From contig CM046864.1 in NCBI GenBank assembly GCA_025617745.1, forward strand, positions 30,483,162 through 30,547,161: DNA of 64,000 bases. The letters run 5' to 3'. A program made the translations under genes and the position numbers. The notes below the pieces were generated by a model that was given only the letters and a program-made list of their open reading frames with translations, had not been told where the DNA came from and did not search any database. This stretch comes from Heliocidaris erythrogramma (taxonomy: Eukaryota > Echinodermata > Echinoidea > Camarodonta > Echinometridae). This document shows, one piece after another, positions 1-9,931 of this stretch; within the stretch, counting starts at the first letter, position 1; each line of letters begins with the position of its first letter.

Positions 1-190
1 AACATACTTACAAAAACCGGCCAAAAACACACCATTGTCTACAGGAAAACAACCAGTAGACTGCCGACACAAGCCCCCATTTTGTTACGGGCCGCTCCCT
101 GCCCGTATCCCAGGTTCCCTGCCTTATATTTAAGTAGACAGCACAACAACAGATAACTCTGGAAAACCGGTTATAAGTTAATAAAACTCC
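1..190. other. Unannotated AT-moderate sequence
   Basis: No open frame, repeat or motif that I can assign. It ends where the pyrimidine-rich left arm of the first foldback element begins. Confidence 0.5.
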
Positions 191-2240
191 ATGTTGAATC
201 TCCTCTTGGTCTCGATCCTTGTTTCCTTTTGCTTTTTCTTTGTTTTTATCATTCTATCTTTCTATATTTCCTTGTTTCCTTTTGCTTTTCTTTGTTTTTA
301 TCATTCTATCGTTTTATCTTTCTATCTTTCCTTGTTTTCCTTTGTTTTTCTTTATTTTTATCATTGTTTCATTTTCTCTTCTATCTTTCCTTTTTTTTTC
401 TTTGTTTTCATAATTCTGTCGTCATTTCTTTCTTTAGATTTCTTATGTTTTTCTTTGTTTTTGATCATTTTATCATTCTATATTTCCTTGTTTCCTTTTG
501 CTTTTCTTTGTTTTTATCATTCTATCGTTTATCTTTCTATCTTTCCTTGTTTTCTTTTGTTTTTATCATTCTATCGTTTTATCTTTCTATCTTTCCTTGT
601 TTTCTTTCTTATTCTTTGTTTTCATCATCTTATCGTCTTTTTTTCTTCAGATTTATGTTTTTCTTTGTTTTTATTATTCTATCGTTTTATATTTCTATCT
701 TTCCTTGTTTTCTTTTTTTTTTCTTTGTTTTCATCATCCTATCTTATTTTTTTCTTCAGATTTATGTTTTTCTTTGTTTTTATTATTCTATCGTTTTATA
801 TTTCTATCTTTCCTTGTTTTCTTTTTTTTTTCTTTGTTTTCATCATCCTATCTTATTTTTTTCTTCAGATTTATGTTTTTCTTTGTTTTTATCATTCTAT
901 CGTTTTATCTTTCTATCTTTCCTTGTTTTCTTTCTTATTCTTTGTTTTCATCATCTTATCGTCTTTTTTTCTTCAGATTTATGTTTTTCTTTGTTTTTAT
1001 TATTCTTCCATTTTCTCTTCTATCTTTCCTTTTTTTTTCTTTGTTTTCATAATTCAGTCGTCTTTTCTTTCTTTAGATTTCTTATATGTTTCTTTATTTT
1101 TTATCATTCTATCGTTTTATCTTTCTATCTTTCCTCGTTTTTTCTTCTGCTGTTCTTTGTTTTCATCATCCTATTGTCTTTCCTTTCTTTATATTTCTTA
1201 TGTTGTTTTTTTCATTCTTTTGTTTTATCTTTTTATCTTTCCTTGTTTTCCTTTGTTGCTCTTTGTTTTTATCATTCTATCATTTTCTCTCCTATCTTTC
1301 CTTCTTTCTTTTGTTTTTATTTGTTTTTTCATTGTTCTATCTTACCATCTTTCCTTGTTTTCTTTTGTTTTTCTTTGGTTTATCATTTTTATCATTTTCT
1401 CTCCTATCTTTCCTTCTTTCTTTTGTTTTTATTTGTTTTTCCATTGTTCTATCTTTCTATCTTTCCTTGTTTTCTTTTTTTTTCTTTGTTTTCATCATCC
1501 TATCTTATTTTTTTCTTCAGATTTATGTTTTTCTTTGTTTTTATCATTCTATCGTTTTATCTTTCTATCTTTCCTCGTTTTTTCTTCTGCTGTTCTTTGT
1601 TTTCATCATCCTATTGTCTTTCTTTTCTTTATATTTCTTATGTTGTTTTTTTCATTCTTTTGTTTTATCTTTTTATCTTTCCTTGTTTTCCTTTGTTGCT
1701 CTTTGTTTTTATCATTCTATCATTTTCTCTCCTATCTTTCCTTCTTTCTTTTGTGTTTATTTGTTTTTTTCATTGTTCTATCTTACCATCTTTCCTTGTT
1801 TTCTTTTGTTTTTCTTTGGTTTATCATTTTTATCATTTTCTCTCCTATCTTTCCTTCTTTCTTTTGTTTGTATTTGTTTTTCCATTGTTCTATCTTTCTA
1901 TCTTTCCTTGTTTTCTTTTGTTTTTCTTTGTTTTTATCATTCTATCATTTTCTCTTCAATTCTTTCCATGTTTTCCTTTGTTTTTATCATTCTGTCATTT
2001 CATCTTTCTATCTTTCTTTGTTTTCTTTTTTCTTTCTTATTTTTAGTCACTCTATCGTTTTCCCTTTCTATCTGTTCTTTCTTTTTATCATTTTATCATT
2101 TCCTCTTTCTATCTTTCCTCATGTTTTCTTTCTATAATCTTCTCTTTCTTTAAATTTCTTGTGTTTTTCTTTGTTTTTATTCATTCTATGATTTTCCCTT
2201 TCTATCTTCTATCATTTCCTCTTCCTTGTGTTTTCTTTCT
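191..2240 (+). repeat. Pyrimidine-rich tandem array, left arm of FB-1
   Basis: Imperfect repeats built from TTTCTTTGTTTTTATCATTC and TTTCTATCTTTCCTTG modules. A period of about 116 bp is visible at 662-893. A higher-order period of 440 bp is visible where the TTCCTCGTTTTTTCTTCTGC module recurs at 1131 and 1571. Several reading frames are open for hundreds of codons only because the strand is nearly free of A; the translations are F/L/S/I-rich and are not proteins. Confidence 0.85.
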
Positions 2241-2385
2241 ATCGATGGCCTGCACTTATAGGGCATTCAAGGAAAATCACACGAGATTTCCCGCGCAGCA
2301 CACACACTCGCTTCCTGTTGAAATACGCTTTAATATTGCTTTGCTTTCAAACTGCCACGTTGGAGCGGTCTAACTAAGAACCGTT

Positions 2386-2606
2386 CCTCAAGACCACCTC
2401 GCGAGGTGGTCTTCTGGAGCGCTCCAGAAGAACGCTTCTTGGACCACGTGAGCATTCACACTCAGGAATCTCTCCTGAGGAACCGTTCTTAGTTAGAGCG
2501 CTCTAACGAAGTGAGTGTGAAAGGGCTATTAGAATGTTCAAGTGGTCCAGGAAGCGTTCCGCTGGAGCGCTCCAGAAGACCACCTTGCGAGGTGTCTAGC
2601 TTGAGA
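2386..2606. repeat. Core of FB-1: serial perfect palindromes
   Basis: The loop holds adjacent perfect palindromes: GACCACCTCGCGAGGTGGTC at 2392-2411, TTCTGGAGCGCTCCAGAA at 2412-2429 and GTTAGAGCGCTCTAAC at 2492-2507, with another GGAGCGCTCC copy near 2563. This composition is quite unlike the AT-rich arms. No coding potential is seen. Confidence 0.8.
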
Positions 2607-2744
2607 AACGGTTCTTAGTTAGACCGCTCCAACGTGCAGTGTGGAAGCGAAAGCGATCCTAAAGCGTACTTCAACCGGAAGTGAGTGTGTGTATTCCGCG
2701 GGAAATCTTGCGTGATTGTCCTTGTTTGTCCAAGTGTGGGCCAT

Positions 2745-3187
2745 CGAAAGAAAGAAAACACAAGGAAAGATGGAAGAGGAAATGATAGAAGATAGAAAGG
2801 GAAAAAATAATAGAATGAATAAAACAAAGAAAAACATAAGAAATTTAAAGAAAGAGAAGACGATAGAAAGAAAACATAAGGATACACAGAAAGAGGAAAC
2901 GATAGAATGATGAAAACAAGGAAAGGTAGAATAGAAAATTATAGAATGATAAAAACAAAGAAAAACATAAGAAATATAAAGAAAGAAAATACGACAGGAT
3001 GATGAAAACAAAGAAAAGCAAAAGAAAACTAGGAAGTTATAGAAAGATAGGATGATAGAATGATTAAAAATAAAGAAACATATAAGAAATCTAAAGAAAG
3101 AAAAGACGACTGAATTATGAAAACAAAGAAAAAAAAAGGAAAGATAGAAGAGAAAATGGAAGAATAATAAAAACAAAGAAAAAAAGA
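2745..3187 (-). repeat. Purine-rich right arm of FB-1
   Basis: Reverse complement of the left arm modules (GATAGAATGATAAAAACAAA and related). About 440 bp long, so the arms are strongly unequal. Confidence 0.85.
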
Positions 3188-3508
3188 TTTAGTGTCAATT
3201 AGTCATTTTCCTTAATAACTTATTAAATCTTGCAAAATGTTTGCTTTCTTAAAAGTAGCCCAAAATATTTTCAGGATTATGTAAACACACCTATTGACCT
3301 TCTGTCATAACAGGAAATCTTGTTTGGTATTGATGCAATTAACAAATGTATAGTACATTTCAGCCTGGCAGTCACATACCACAGATGCCTGAAAAGCTCA
3401 TTTAATGTGCCTTGTCTTCTTTTGAAAAAGCAATATGTTTTTCACAATCTGATATCTTATTAATTAAAAGACCGATTAATACCAAATTGCATTTTAGGAA
3501 GATCATTA
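3188..3508. other. Unannotated AT-rich spacer
   Basis: No supported feature between FB-1 and the following TA-flanked inverted-repeat element. Confidence 0.4.
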
Positions 3509-4502
3509 CACTCTTAGAAAATGCGTAATCGGATAATGCGTGGTCAAGTTTATTCGACCACGTTCCGGGGTTGTTTTCAATCAATAATGCTCCAGCTGTA
3601 TTAAAATGACGCGAAAACTGGTACGGTTTGCGTTGTCAAAATGATGGCCACGCATTTCCGGTCATTTTAATGCACTCTGAAAAAGGATTTGTCAAAAATG
3701 TACCAGTGCGATTGGTCAACACCATATGGGTTATTTTCAACAATATGTTGGTCAATGTGTACCAATTTCACAAGTTTCACTAACGATTTGAAATGGTCAA
3801 AAAATATTGGTTATTAATAACCAATGTACTGGTCACACTTCTACCTGGTTAAACGTTGGGCCATCGTCATGAATATGCATGAGCGACAGTAAACAACCAA
3901 AATCTATTATATATAGATGACACTTGATTTGTATGTTTTTATGCAATATGATTGCACTTTGAAATGTGATGAAAAATGTGTTTCTATTAATTAATATGTT
4001 GTACATATTCAAACATGTAATTATGCCGAGGGTTAAGATCTAAAAATCTAAATTAGAAAATTATAATCTTTAACTATTTTTAGCAAGCACTGCAATACAT
4101 TCCCTGTATAATGAAGTAGATAAAAGCATTCAGAAAATAGGAATTAGGATTATAGGAGTAGGGTTAGCGTAGGATTGTAGGTGTATGTATAGGGGTGTAT
4201 ACATTAGGATAGGATAGGTTTATAGGCCACAGTAGGTAAAATATACAAAACATGTTGTGATATACTTCACTTGAAATTAGCTTTTTATCTTTGAAACGTG
4301 GATGGTTCACGCGCATCCGACAGGGTTATCACAGAATAAACGCGCAACGTGGTTAAAATTTGACCACGTTATGGGTTGAAAAATATAACCACGCTACGTG
4401 GTCATTTTGACCACGCACGGGGTTTGTGCATAGTTGATCCGGTATGCGGGGTCATTTTTAACCACGTTTGGGGTTATTTTAACCACGCATTTTTTAAAAG
4501 TG
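3509..4502. mobile_element. Probable Tc1/mariner-type MITE, TA target duplication
   Basis: Imperfect terminal inverted repeats: CACTCTTAGAAAATGCGT at 3509-3526, and CACTTTTAAAAAATGCGT read inward from 4502. Each end is flanked by TA. The subterminal regions of both ends repeat the motif CGTGGTCA / TGACCACG several times. Length is about 994 bp and there is no transposase frame. A second similar end near 3672 suggests internal nesting or rearrangement. Confidence 0.55.
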
Positions 4503-4559
4503 TAGTTATCATAGTCAGAAGGTTAGAAAATTGTTTTTCTTTACATATAGAGCATTTTT

Positions 4560-4895
4560 TTTTGGGGGGGGGGAGGGGCAAAATGTCAAAGGGCACTTTG
4601 GGGTTTTCATTTCAGGGGGTCTGACACCCCCTTCCCGATGGACAACTTTGTCAGTTTTTATATTTTTGGAATGTACGTCCATAGCTCTTCCTTCTGACAA
4701 AATTTGGTCCCTGGGCTTCAAGGGGAAAAATTTACCCCAATTTTTAGGGGCCGTCTGTCATCCCATCCCGATAGAACTTTTTGTCAGTTTTGCAAAGTCC
4801 AGTCCTACTACTTCCTACTGACAAAGTTTGGAGCATGGGGAAGATGGAGTGAAATCGACCCCACTCTGGGGCTTCTTTGTGGGGCTCTGGGGGCT
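4560..4895. repeat. Two-copy imperfect tandem repeat, about 130 bp unit, after a G-run
   Basis: Following a G-run at about 4563, two copies (around 4621-4755 and 4757-4890) share the order CCCGAT - GTCAGTTTT - CTTCC(T)ACTGACAAA - TTTGG. The short frames across it are not conserved and look accidental. Confidence 0.5.
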
Positions 4896-5365
4896 AAACC
4901 CGACGGCTACGGTTAGGCTGACAACCTCTATGTTAATGACTTAGATGGTCTAAGTAACTTTACGGTGTTAAATCGTATGGGTAAAACGGGATGACTATTT
5001 CGGGACAGGCTCCCAGACTAATAGTGCCTTTTGGAATAAAACCCAAGCGAAATTTAGTCATGCTGCTAAACGCTAATGTGCTTTGTAATGTAATTAAAGT
5101 GTCAAAGCTTGTTAACATTAGAATACACGCTCGGTTAATTTCAAAAGACACTCAACCAACAGAAACGAGCTACCACAACCCCCACCCCCTCCTTTTTCGA
5201 GACTAAACTTTGGTCAAAATAATTTATGCTGAGAATTCCCCCCCCAGGAGAAAGTCTATGGAAGAGTTTCATATTTGTGCGGAAATTATTTTTTCCTTTT
5301 TTTTAAATATCTGGGAGCATAAAAATATATATAGTCCCAAAATTAAGTTATAGTTCGTATATTTG
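4896..5365. other. Unannotated spacer
   Basis: No recognisable gene. It contains short open frames without domain features and a C-run near 5237. Confidence 0.4.
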
Positions 5366-5750
5366 GGGGTAACCTCGCTAGTCATAAGGATCAGTGGCTC
5401 ATAAGGACCGCTAGTCATAACGTGTAATTTCCTATACCTGTAGGGTCGCTATTCATAAAGCGAAAAGGGGGTCACTATTCATAAACTCATAAGGAGCATT
5501 ATTCATAAGGATTGCTATTCATAATATGAGAAGAGGGTCGCTATTCATAATCGAAGAAAAGGGTCATTACTCATCAGGGCCGCTATTCATAATAAGTCAT
5601 AAGGGTCGCTATACATAATACAGATACAGGGTCGCTATTCATAATACCAAATCGGGGTCGTTAATCATAAAGGTCGCTACTCATAATCGAAGAAGAGGGT
5701 CGCTATTCATAATCGAAGAAGAGGGTCGCTATTCATAATCAAAGAAGAGG
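5366..5750 (+). repeat. Minisatellite, outer left arm of FB-2
   Basis: Degenerate units of GGGTCGCTATTCATAA with linkers such as TCGAAGAAGA. Degeneracy is highest at the outside and units become uniform toward 5750. The array stops abruptly where the CCCATATGGG element starts. Confidence 0.85.
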
Positions 5751-5764
5751 CCCAGGTAACAGGT

Positions 5765-6809
5765 CCATGTGGGGCCCATATTGGCATCATCCGGGCCATC
5801 TGGGCCATCTGGGCAAAAGGGAACCCATATAAATCCCATATGTATCCCTTGTGGGACCCATATGGGTTAACCCATTTTGAGATGTACTTGGGCCAGCCCA
5901 TATGGGAACCATATGGGAAAAGACTGGGAAAACCCATATGGGAATGACATGTAAATGCCCATATGGGTATCATATGGGAATAAGCTGGGCAAACCCATCT
6001 GGGAAACATCTGTAAATGCCCATATGGGTACCATATGGGAATACGCTGGGCAAACCCATCTGTGAAACATATTCAAATGAGCATATGGGTATCATATGGG
6101 AATAAGCTGGGAAAAACCATCTGGGAAACATATGTAAATGCCCATATGCATATCATGTGGGAATAAGCTGGGCAAACCCATATGGGAAAACATTTGTAAA
6201 TGCCCATATGGGTATCATATGGGAATAAGCTGGGCGAACCGATATGGGAATGACATGTAAATGCCCATATGGGTATTACATGGGAATAAACTGGGCACAC
6301 CAATATGGGAAAGACATATGAAAGCCCACATAGATATCACATGGGAATAAGCTTGGCAACCCCATATAGGGAAACAACTGTAAATACCCATATGGGTATC
6401 ATATGGGAATATGCTGGGCAAACCGATATGGGAATGACATGTAAATGCCCATATTGGTATTACATGGGAATAAACTGGGCAAACCAATATGGGAAAGACA
6501 TGCAAATGTCCACATGGGAATCATACGGGAAAATGCTGGGCAAACCGATATGGGAATGACATGTAAATGCCCATATGGGTATTACATGGGAATAAACTGG
6601 GCAAACCCAAATGGGAAAGACATGTAAATGCCCATATGGGTACTTTATGGGAGTAAGCTAGGCAAACCCGTCTGGGATATATATGTCAATACCCATATGG
6701 GTAATAAATGGGAGTAAGCTGGCCAAACCCATATGGGAAAGACATATGAATGCCCACATGGATATCACATGGGAATAGGCTGGGCAACCCCATTTAGGGA
6801 AACAACTGT
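5765..6809. repeat. CCCATATGGG tandem array, left part (about 61-bp period)
   Basis: Unit order is CCCATATGGG - TATCATATGGGAATAAGCTG - GGCAAACC - CATATGGGAA - CATGTAAATG, repeating about every 61 bp from about 5958. Each unit holds two or three 10-bp palindromes centred on CATATG. Frames on both strands are long but periodic and not protein-like. Confidence 0.9.
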
Positions 6810-6813
6810 AAAT

Positions 6814-8494
6814 GAAGAGCTTACTTGCAAAAGGCCCTAAATCCATTTTTTATCATATGGCACCTTTTTATATGCCTTAATAGAGATTCACCATGTGCAT
6901 CAAACTGGCTATATTTCAGCTTCTAAAAGTTTCAGGAAGTTTGTTAAAAAATGAGATGAAAATTATGTTTTCTTTCAAAAGGCCCTAAATCCAAAACACT
7001 TTTCTTGCAAAAAGCCCTATATCCATTCATCTATCCTGCATCCTGATTGGCTAAGAGAATAGGTTTTTGGCATGAATGACCAATCACGCGCCTCCACACA
7101 ACACACAACCATCTATCCAGAGACTCTGTGTGAGAATCTTTCCAGCTTTTTGACATTTTTTATGGGAATTAAATACACCAAATTCCTTAGTTTATCAAGA
7201 TCTTGAATATTACTATAACAATGGAGCTTGCAGATATAACCAACAATCCCAGAAAAAAAGAAAGAAAATGAAATGAAATGAAATCTTATTGGATGTACAT
7301 GAGTATGTGATATGAGGATGGTGTGATATTGAAAAAGGTTCAGCAGGTGCTGTTAACTCTAATGACATGAATAATACAGCCATGACAAAGATGATGGTGA
7401 TGATGCTACTGTTAGTGATGGTGATGTTGATGATGATGGTGATGATGCTACTGTTAGTGATGGTGATGTTGATGATGATGGTGATGATGCTAGTGATGGT
7501 GATGTTGATGATGACAGTGATAAATGTGATGATGGTAGAAATGGTGACAGAGATAATGATAACAGTGGTGGCAATGATAATGGCGATAAAGGTATTTACG
7601 ATCTCCATAATGACGATGATAATGGTGATGATAATGGCAATAATGATGATAACAACAATGATGATGTCGCTTATGATGATGTTGATGCTGATTTCATTCA
7701 TGTGTATGATGGTGTGATGCTGAATGTTCTGATGATGGTAATGGTGTGGTGACGATGGCAATTATACGGGTGATAATGATGGTATTGGCTAAGTGATGTG
7801 ATGTTGATTATGATGATGCATTCTACTCTGGATACAGTAGATATTGTTTTTATTTTGACCAAAAATGCTTTATTAAGGGCAGATAATGACTGGCTACTGT
7901 CAGTAGACAATACAAATTATCTTTGGAATCGACTTAAAAATGTTGCTATATCAGGCAAGGTTTATCCGAGTAAAGAAAATATTTTATGCAGTTATCTAGA
8001 GCAAGTCTGCTTTATTTTTAAGGTCAGATGATGATTTTCGATAAGTCACCCCAATTATCTTTCGAAGTTTAAATTTTCATTGATTTTATAATGTTGCTAT
8101 ATCAGGCAAGGTTTATTATAACCCATTAAACATAGGCAGGTGGAGCAGCACAAGAGGTTAGGTGAACAAGGGCGGTGGATTTTTGGTTCATTAGAAAGAT
8201 TTCTAATGCGTAAATTACTATTATCATTCAAGACTTTTCTTGCAAAAGGCCCTAAATCCCACTTTTCTTGCAAAAGGCCCTAAATCCAAAAAAATAATAA
8301 ATATAAAAAATCATATAAAATATTTGACGGCCGCAGGATTTTTAAAATTGTGATTATTGTTACTTGTGGTGATGTCTCTTAAACATACATGAAGATATTC
8401 TTGAATGAAATCATAGAACTGTGTGAAACAAAAAATCTCGATTTACTAAGAAGTAGGTAAAGTGGATTTAGGGCCTTTTGCAAGAAAACTCTTC
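6814..8494. mobile_element. 1.7-kb inverted-repeat element with iterated subterminal motif
   Basis: The ends are GAAGAGCTTACTTGCAAAAG at 6814 and GAAGAGTTTTCTTGCAAAAG read inward from 8494, with 29 of 32 positions matching. The target AAAT is duplicated at 6810-6813 and 8495-8498. Uninterrupted array units (for example 6381-6400) read CTGTAAATACCCATATGGG, confirming the empty site. The 20-mer CTTGCAAAAGGCCCTAAATC or close variants recur near both ends (about 6978, 7008, 8239, 8267), consistent with protein-binding iterons. No transposase is seen; the interior has a GAT-rich microsatellite and a 25-bp direct repeat (about 7939 and 8091). Confidence 0.75.
7372..7800 (+). repeat. GATGATGGT-type microsatellite
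   Basis: Imperfect GATGAT/GGTGAT trinucleotide array inside the 1.7-kb element, including three near-identical blocks at about 7390-7510. Open frames on both strands (Met/Asp-rich or Ile/His-rich) are artefacts of the repeat. Confidence 0.9.
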
Positions 8495-8498
8495 AAAT

Positions 8499-9010
8499 AC
8501 CCACATGGGTATCATATGGGAATAAGCTGGGCAAACCCACTTGGGAAACATATATATTTGCCCATATGGGTATCATATGGGAATAAAATGGGCAAACCGA
8601 TATGGGAATGGCATGTAAATGCCCATATGGGTATAAGATGGGAATAAACTGGGCAAGCCTATATGGGAATTACACGTAAATGCCCATATGGGTATCATAT
8701 GGGAATATGCTGGGCAAACCCCTGGGGAAAGACATATGAATGCCCATAGGGATATCACATAGGGAATAAGCTGGGCAACCCCATCTGGGGAAACAAAAGT
8801 CAATGCCCATATGGGTTTCATATGGGAGTAAGCTGGGCAAGTCCATATGAGTATGATATTCCAAAGTCCAAATGGGTGTCATTTTGAAATGACCTGGGCA
8901 AACCCATATGTTAAAATATGTAAACCCCAATGTGGGTATCATTATTGGAATAATCTGGGCGAACCCATGTGGGTAAGATGTGTATATCATAAACTGGGTA
9001 AACCCATATT
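8499..9010. repeat. CCCATATGGG tandem array, continuation of the left part
   Basis: Same unit and phase as 5765-6809, displaced by the 1.7-kb insertion. Units decay after about 8850. Confidence 0.85.
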
Positions 9011-9134
9011 CTTGAGGGGTACATACTTCTGACAAAAAAAATTATCAGCATACTATTAAAGATCTACATTGTACACATTTGCAAACTGAATTCATATTTT
9101 GTTGTCATTATACTGGCCCTAACTTATCAAACGG

Positions 9135-9370
9135 TAATAGAGTACCGAAGTGTGACATCATACCGCCCAAGTTGTCAAGGTTGCTGGTTCTAAACAATTT
9201 TGTGCTGAACAATGGCGTGGTGATCACACCGGCACCAAACACTGAATTTGCCCTGCTCCAGCCCGTTGCTTGACTGATTCCGCGGTGAACCTCAAGCACG
9301 GGCTTTGTTGTTTAGAACTAGTAACCTGGACGACGAGCGAATATGACGTCAGCACTTCGGTACTCTATTA
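9135..9370. mobile_element. Small foldback MITE (236 bp)
   Basis: TAATAGAGTACCGAAGTG at 9135-9152 is the exact reverse complement of 9353-9370. The pairing continues inward with an ATGACGTCA-like block and a GTTCTAAACAA block, leaving an unpaired centre of about 95 bp. No coding frame. Confidence 0.65.
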
Positions 9371-9787
9371 ATCTATGCAGACCTAAAGAATGTGAGAAGT
9401 GCTTAAGAGAAAATGAAAGCACCTCCCAACCCCCATGTGCTTTTGACCCCTAGTACAAATGGTTGAGTCCACTTTTCAAACCTGCCCCACCTTTTGAGGA
9501 AACGGCATTCCATTGCTACTACTTACGAAGGAAGCACTACACATCCGCCTCCCTACTCTTTGAAGGTAAGCTGATTTTTATATCTTATCATTTCATTTCA
9601 TCATCATTTCATTATTCATCCATTTTCTCTTTGATATTGTTTATTAATTTAAAAGTACATATATAGCCTGAGATGTACCATCCAGTGACATTTTCTGGTC
9701 CATGACTGTCTTTTGAGGGATTATTATGAGTGAATTGATAGAGAAATGTTAATTCAGTTGAGATACCAGCACTATGAACACGATGAA

Positions 9788-9931
9788 CAATTGCTTTAGT
9801 AGACAAAAGAACATCCCTTCATTACTATTATGTAAAATAAGCAGAACAGGTGAATATGCATGTGACACCTGTTCTACATATTTTTACATAATAGCAATGA
9901 AGAGATGTTCTTTTGTCTACCAGGGCAATTG
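9788..9931. repeat. 144-nt near-perfect stem-loop
   Basis: Two arms of about 65 nt are nearly complementary. The left arm contains GTAGACAAAAGAACATC and TATTATGTAAAA; the right arm contains their complements. The loop is 15 nt (about 9853-9867). Roughly 88 percent of positions pair. It could be a tiny MITE or a transcribed hairpin; nothing in the sequence decides. Confidence 0.75.

Larger units (their letters stand above)
191..3187. mobile_element. Foldback element with tandem-repeat inverted arms (FB-1)
   Basis: The left part (191-2240) is a pyrimidine-rich array. The right part (2745-3187) is its reverse complement, and between them lies a GC-rich palindromic core. Homology between arms is direct: the reverse complement of the right outer arm matches about 115 bp near 994-1110, and the right inner arm matches 2110-2250. 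The flanks of the core also pair: 2356-2385 is the exact 30-bp reverse complement of 2607-2636. The left arm is about 1.5 kb longer through internal amplification. No transposase is present. Foldback elements with tandem-repeat arms are known from sea urchins (TU) and Drosophila (FB); family membership here is inference. Confidence 0.8.

Noticed and set aside
191-2170. Open frames of up to 648 codons in three phases
   Set aside because: They arise because the pyrimidine-rich array has almost no stop codons. The translations are F/L/S/I-rich and periodic, with no domain.
5707-6846. Frames on both strands with repeated YSHM-IPIWAF or YHMGI motifs
   Set aside because: They are translations of the 61-bp CCCATATGGG array, open in several phases at once. 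No start or codon bias suggests a protein.
7213-7761. A 182-codon frame rich in Ile, and a Met-rich frame on the other strand
   Set aside because: Both are products of the GAT trinucleotide microsatellite.
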